Shown piece by piece: positions 60,031-64,000 of a stretch of 64,000 nt of DNA. The position numbers were made by a program, and so were the translations under genes. Each line of letters begins with the position of its first letter. Position 1 is the stretch's first letter. Source of the stretch: Photobacterium angustum (GTDB lineage: Bacteria; Pseudomonadota; Gammaproteobacteria; Enterobacterales; Vibrionaceae); the NCBI RefSeq assembly GCF_002954615.1, contig NZ_MSCJ01000001.1:2170001-2234000 (forward strand), read 5' to 3'. The notes below the pieces were generated by a model. It had not been told where the DNA came from. It was given only the letters and a program-made list of their open reading frames with translations, and searched no databases.

Positions 60031-61722
60031 TTACAGTGTCGACTCCTGATCAGAATCATTGTGAGAATTAATCAGTAAAACTTGCTGTAATTGACTAATA
60101 GAGTGGGCTAAATGCACATTCTCTGCCTCAAATATTCCAGCATGATAGAGTTTACGTTCAACATGCGGCTGCGCTCCCAATAAATAAACAGGTAACTCAG
60201 ACAGACGATCTAACGCCATATCAAAGGCATGGATCGCTGTAATATCAATCGTTGAAACATCACTAAAATCAAGTACAACGGCACGTGTTTCTGTCGTTGC
60301 ATGTTCAATAACAGAGAAAGCCTTCTCACTCGCAGCAAAAAATAGTGGGCCATTAATATCATAGACCACTACATCATGACCCAAATTGAGGTGAGGATGC
60401 TCATCATGTGTGATCGTGACTGTTGTTAATGTCGCAATACGCTGAATAAATAATACGCCCGCAAGTAATAACCCCACAATAACGGCTACCACCATGTCAA
60501 ATGCAACGGTTAAGATAAAGCATGTCATCAAGACGGCAACGTCACGACGTGGTGCAACCTTTAATGTATGCACAAAGTGAGGCGCTTCAGACATATTCCA
60601 TGCCACCATAATTAATAAGCCAGCCAATGCACTCATTGGAACAAACGAGAGTACTGGGGCTAACACAATCATCGCAGCTAAAACAAAAAGCGCATGCGTT
60701 ATACCAGATATCGGTGAAAACGCGCCAGATCGAATATTGGTTGCCGTACGAGCAATCGCCGCTGTTGCTGGAATACCACCAAAGAAAGGCACGACAATAT
60801 TCGCGATCCCTTGACCAACAAGCTCTGCATTAGGATTATGTTTTTTACTTGTCATACCATCAGCTACAACCGCGCATAACAACGACTCAATACAACCTAG
60901 CATCGCGATAGTTAATGCTGAAGGCATTAATTCAATTACGGTTGCCCAATTAAATGTATTGGACTTCCACAGCGCAATAAACTGCGGTGCTTCTTGTGGA
61001 ATACCATGACCCACAAGGTTACCAATGGTATAGCTGAATTTTTCACCCAGCAAAGTCACATGCTCAGGACCAAATTTATTTAATACTAAGGCTAAAACCG
61101 TCCCTACCAGTAACGATACTAAATGGGGTGGAATACGCGTTTTTAATTTCGCCCAGCCAATAAAGACTAAAATAGTGACCACGCCAACAATCGCATCAGC
61201 ATAATTCGCTGTAGGTAACGCATGGGCATATGACATCACTTTTTCAGGAAAATGGATTGGGCTACCTTGAATATGTAGACCTAATAAATCTTTAAGCTGC
61301 AAAAAAGCAATAACAAAACCAATCCCCGCAGTAAAGCCGGAGGTAACTGGATATGGCACATATGCCACCAGCTGTCCTAAGCGAAAAATGCCCATCAATA
61401 ATAGAATAATGCCTGACATCATGGTGGCTAACATTAAGCCTGATAAGCCGTATTTTTGAGTGATCGGTAAAAGGATAACCACAAAGGCCGCAGTAGGGCC
61501 TGTGATATTAAATCGTGAACCACCTAATAACGCCGCTAAAAAGCCCGCCACAATGACCGTATACAATCCATGTTGTGGTGGTACACCGACAGCAATTGCT
61601 AATGCCATCCCCAATGGGATAGCCACAATGCCAACAGTAATACCCGATACAATATCGGCACGAAGTTTAGAGAAGGAATAACCATCCTTCCACGCCTGTG
61701 ATAAAGCATGAAATAACAACAC
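60031..61722 (-). CDS. SulP-family anion transporter with STAS domain
   Basis: A 563-residue inner membrane transporter of the SLC26/SulP family. It has about 12-14 membrane segments over residues 20-420, with the family signature GLYTVIVAGFLAALLGGSRF near the N-terminus. A cytoplasmic STAS domain follows near 435-545 (VVLDFSDVSTIDITAIHAFD). Members carry sulfate, bicarbonate or C4-dicarboxylates; the substrate cannot be read here. No carbonic anhydrase gene lies next to it. GTG start at 61722 follows AGAGG. Confidence 0.9.
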   Translation of the reverse strand: MLLFHALSQAWKDGYSFSKLRADIVSGITVGIVAIPLGMALAIAVGVPPQHGLYTVIVAGFLAALLGGSRFNITGPTAAFVVILLPITQKYGLSGLMLATMMSGIILLLMGIFRLGQLVAYVPYPVTSGFTAGIGFVIAFLQLKDLLGLHIQGSPIHFPEKVMSYAHALPTANYADAIVGVVTILVFIGWAKLKTRIPPHLVSLLVGTVLALVLNKFGPEHVTLLGEKFSYTIGNLVGHGIPQEAPQFIALWKSNTFNWATVIELMPSALTIAMLGCIESLLCAVVADGMTSKKHNPNAELVGQGIANIVVPFFGGIPATAAIARTATNIRSGAFSPISGITHALFVLAAMIVLAPVLSFVPMSALAGLLIMVAWNMSEAPHFVHTLKVAPRRDVAVLMTCFILTVAFDMVVAVIVGLLLAGVLFIQRIATLTTVTITHDEHPHLNLGHDVVVYDINGPLFFAASEKAFSVIEHATTETRAVVLDFSDVSTIDITAIHAFDMALDRLSELPVYLLGAQPHVERKLYHAGIFEAENVHLAHSISQLQQVLLINSHNDSDQESTL

Positions 61723-62225
61723 AACAAGACCTCTTGTACTTTGCGTACATTTGATAAACAGGAATTGATGTCAACCCGATGTAAGGGAGTCCGGCGGGCA
61801 TGTGTCAGTCGGAATCGGGAAAGGCAACAAAGGGAAATACCATTCTGCATGGATGGTTAAAATTCAACCACTCCAAATAACGTGAACAGTATCACAATAC
61901 GGCGTATGTTAACGCTCTGCTAAAAATCTGCAAGTAAAAAAAATAGCCTCAATGATCTCGATCAATCCCTTTAACAACCTGACTTAAGCCCACTTTGTAT
62001 ACGTAACAGTTTACTTTCATACCGAAAAACTATTTTACATTTTGTTAAAAAACGCATTACAATAATTCAAAAGTGGTAAGACCTCTTACCTTGATAATAA
62101 TTACCCTACAATTAACAATAAAATGTGTAGCAATGTACTGAACTCTCCATCATGAAGTCAGGTCTAGCTCAATTATTCCTGATGATGTGTAAACAGTCTT
62201 AATACACAGATTAAGGAGAATCTCT
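61723..62225. other. Divergent SulP/fadE intergenic region
   Basis: About 500 bases without a supportable gene. It holds a FadR-like operator (62071-62087). A TTGACA on the minus strand near 61770 could be the -35 of the SulP gene, but its -10 is poor. A minus-strand open frame over 61599-61850 overlaps the SulP gene and has no coding support. Confidence 0.45.
62071..62087 (+). promoter_or_regulatory. FadR-like operator upstream of fadE
   Basis: The 17 bases AAGTGGTAAGACCTCTT match the FadR consensus AACTGGTCNGACCTGTT at 13 of 16 fixed positions. They keep both TGGT and GACCT cores. The site lies about 140 bases before fadE, and FadR is a known repressor of fad genes that is released by long-chain acyl-CoA. 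Confidence 0.75.
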
Positions 62226-64000
62226 ATGGTTACGCTTGCGTATGTCATTAGCTTTATCGGTGTTATGTTCATATTGGCGTATCATCGCGCGTCATTAAAA
62301 ACCTTTACGGCAGTAATTGCTGCAACACTATTAATCGGTACTGTTTTTTCTATTACAGGAGTTATTAGCTGGTTAATTTTCGCTGCGATTGCGATTCCTC
62401 TTAATATCCCAGCTTTACGTAAAAAATATCTCGCCGCTCCTGCATTAAAAGCCTTTCAAGGTGTCATGCCAGAAATGTCTCGTACCGAAAAAGAAGCAAT
62501 CGATGCCGGTACTGTGTGGTGGGAAGCTGATCTGTTTGGTGGTAATCCAGACTGGAAAAAGCTCCATGATATTCCAGCACCAACCCTTTCAGCAGAAGAG
62601 CAAGCTTTTCTCGATGGACCAGTAAATGAACTTTGCCGTATGGTGAATGATTTTCAAATTACCCATGAACTTGCCGATCTACCACCCGAAGTATGGCAAT
62701 ACTTAAAAGATCATAAGTTCTTCGCCATGATCATTAAAAAGCAATATGGTGGACTTGAGTTTTCTGCCTATGCCCAATCCCTAGTACTGCAAAAATTAAC
62801 AGGCGTCTCTGCAGTATTATCATCAACCGTTGGTGTTCCTAATTCACTAGGTCCAGGCGAACTGCTTCAACACTATGGTACAGAAGAGCAGAAAAACCAT
62901 TATTTACCCCGCTTAGCAGCTGGTCAGGAGATCCCTTGTTTTGCCTTAACTAGCCCAGAAGCAGGCTCAGATGCAGGCTCAATTCCAGATTTCGGTATTG
63001 TGAAAAAAGGTATGTGGCAAGGCGAAGAAGTCCTTGGTATGGAATTAACATGGAACAAACGTTATATCACTCTAGCACCAGTTGCTACGGTACTAGGTCT
63101 TGCCTTTAAACTCTCGGATCCTGACAACTTACTCGGAGATCAAAAAGAGCTGGGTATCACTTGTGCATTGATCCCAACCGATCTAGAGGGCGTTGAGATT
63201 GGCCGTCGTCACTTCCCTCTTAATGTGCCATTCCAAAATGGTCCAACTAAAGGTAACAAAATCTTTGTCCCTATTGATTTTATTATCGGTGGTCAGGAAA
63301 TGGCTGGCCAAGGATGGCGTATGCTCGTGGAATGTCTATCGGTTGGTCGTGGTATTACTCTGCCGTCTAATTCAACGGGTGGATTAAAAACTGCAGCAAT
63401 CGCAACAGGGGCTTATGCTCGTATTCGTCGCCAATTTAAAATGCCTATTGGTAAAATGGAAGGCATTGAAGAGCCACTTGCGCGTATTGCGGGTAATGCT
63501 TATGTCTTAGATGCAGCGAGTACTCTAACCGTCGCTGGTATCGATCTGGGCGAAAAGCCTTCCGTTATCTCAGCGATTGTAAAATACCATTGTACCCATC
63601 GTAGCCAACGCGGTGTGATTGATGCGATGGATATTGTCGGTGGTAAAGGGATCTGTATGGGACCGAGTAACTTTATTGCTCGCGGGTATCAAGGTGCACC
63701 TATTGCTGTCACCGTTGAAGGGGCGAATATTCTAACACGTTCAATGATCATCTTTGGACAAGGTGCAATCCGTTGTCACCCTTATGTATTAGAAGAGATG
63801 AACGCCGCTTATAATGATGATAAAAAACAAGCCTTAGAAAGCTTTGATAAAGCCGTATTTGCGCATGTTGGCTTCGTGATAAGTAATATGGCACGCTCTT
63901 TCTGGTTAGGTATTACCGATGGCTACGGTTCATCCGCACCACGTAAAGATGCAACATCCCGTTATTACCAACAACTTAACCGCTACAGTGCTAACCTTGC
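62226..64000 (+). CDS. fadE: Acyl-CoA dehydrogenase FadE, 3' end outside window
   Basis: The frame is open from ATG at 62226, after AAGGAG, to the window edge, showing about 591 of roughly 815 residues. Two or three N-terminal hydrophobic segments (residues about 3-65) precede the dehydrogenase domain, as in E. coli FadE. The acyl-CoA dehydrogenase parts [15 protein letters not shown] and [16 protein letters not shown], and FAD-domain residues, are visible. It performs the first beta-oxidation step at the inner membrane. Transcription is probably repressed by FadR through the site at 62071. Confidence 0.96.
   Translation, partial: MVTLAYVISFIGVMFILAYHRASLKTFTAVIAATLLIGTVFSITGVISWLIFAAIAIPLNIPALRKKYLAAPALKAFQGVMPEMSRTEKEAIDAGTVWWEADLFGGNPDWKKLHDIPAPTLSAEEQAFLDGPVNELCRMVNDFQITHELADLPPEVWQYLKDHKFFAMIIKKQYGGLEFSAYAQSLVLQKLTGVSAVLSSTVGVPNSLGPGELLQHYGTEEQKNHYLPRLAAGQEIPCFALTSPEAGSDAGSIPDFGIVKKGMWQGEEVLGMELTWNKRYITLAPVATVLGLAFKLSDPDNLLGDQKELGITCALIPTDLEGVEIGRRHFPLNVPFQNGPTKGNKIFVPIDFIIGGQEMAGQGWRMLVECLSVGRGITLPSNSTGGLKTAAIATGAYARIRRQFKMPIGKMEGIEEPLARIAGNAYVLDAASTLTVAGIDLGEKPSVISAIVKYHCTHRSQRGVIDAMDIVGGKGICMGPSNFIARGYQGAPIAVTVEGANILTRSMIIFGQGAIRCHPYVLEEMNAAYNDDKKQALESFDKAVFAHVGFVISNMARSFWLGITDGYGSSAPRKDATSRYYQQLNRYSANL

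Noticed and set aside
61599..61850. Small minus-strand protein overlapping the SulP gene start
   Set aside because: It is in another frame of the SulP coding region and lacks a ribosome site or recognisable sequence.

Overview
The window looks like chromosomal DNA of a Vibrionaceae gammaproteobacterium, most likely Photobacterium or a close relative. GC is roughly 40% and nearly every gene is a housekeeping gene with a clear E. coli/Vibrio counterpart in conserved order. It carries elongator tRNA-Met, tRNA-Leu(UAG) and tRNA-Gln(UUG) genes with encoded CCA, and a Vibrio-type NutA lipoprotein. I see no phage, IS element, CRISPR array or rRNA gene. The species call is inference.

Layout. 1-7.6 kb: ybaK (cut by the left edge), lipoprotein 5'-nucleotidase nutA, an NhaC-family transporter whose promoter carries tandem MetJ boxes (probably the methionine transporter MetT), a dCache chemoreceptor and an HAAAP-type amino acid permease. 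7.8-13.2 kb, minus strand: hemA-prfA-prmC-sirB2-sirB1-kdsA, joining haem synthesis, translation termination and LPS Kdo synthesis. 13.4-17.9 kb, plus strand: lolB-ispE-prs, pth, ychF. 18.2-19.8 kb: 13 tRNA genes (3 Met, 6 Leu, 4 Gln) built from tandem ~400-bp units. 20-29 kb: ubiF, mtgA, miaB-ybeZ-ybeY-corC-lnt, a SYLF-domain protein, ybeL. 29.4-42.5 kb: leuS-lptE-holA, rsfS-rlmH-mrdA-mrdB-rlpA, dacA, ybeD, lipB-lipA. This is the E. coli leuS-lipA neighbourhood, except that nadD is missing between holA and rsfS.

42.6-56 kb: dapA-bamC, gcvR, bcp, perM with a TusA-like protein, bepA, arsC(yfgD)-wrbA-DUF2069, a DUF2066 protein, uraA, upp, and purM-purN behind a consensus PurR operator. 56-58.3 kb is the only clearly accessory-looking stretch: an AT-rich gene for a condensation/BAHD-like acyltransferase, convergent with an AraC regulator that carries a GyrI-like effector domain. 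58.5-64 kb: yafJ, gmhA, a SulP anion transporter, and fadE, which runs off the right edge and has a strong FadR-like operator upstream.

How the parts fit. The window is rich in envelope biogenesis genes (kdsA, gmhA, lolB, lptE, lnt, bamC, bepA, mrdA, mrdB, rlpA, dacA, mtgA), translation and tRNA modification genes (prfA, prmC, pth, ychF, miaB, ybeY, leuS, rsfS, rlmH, tRNAs) and nucleotide metabolism genes (prs, upp, uraA, purMN, nutA). The most informative regulatory sites are MetJ boxes (metT), a PurR box (purM) and a FadR box (fadE). No single previously undescribed system is obvious. The best leads are the tRNA array architecture, the MetJ-controlled NhaC transporter, the nadD gap and the orphan acyltransferase locus.
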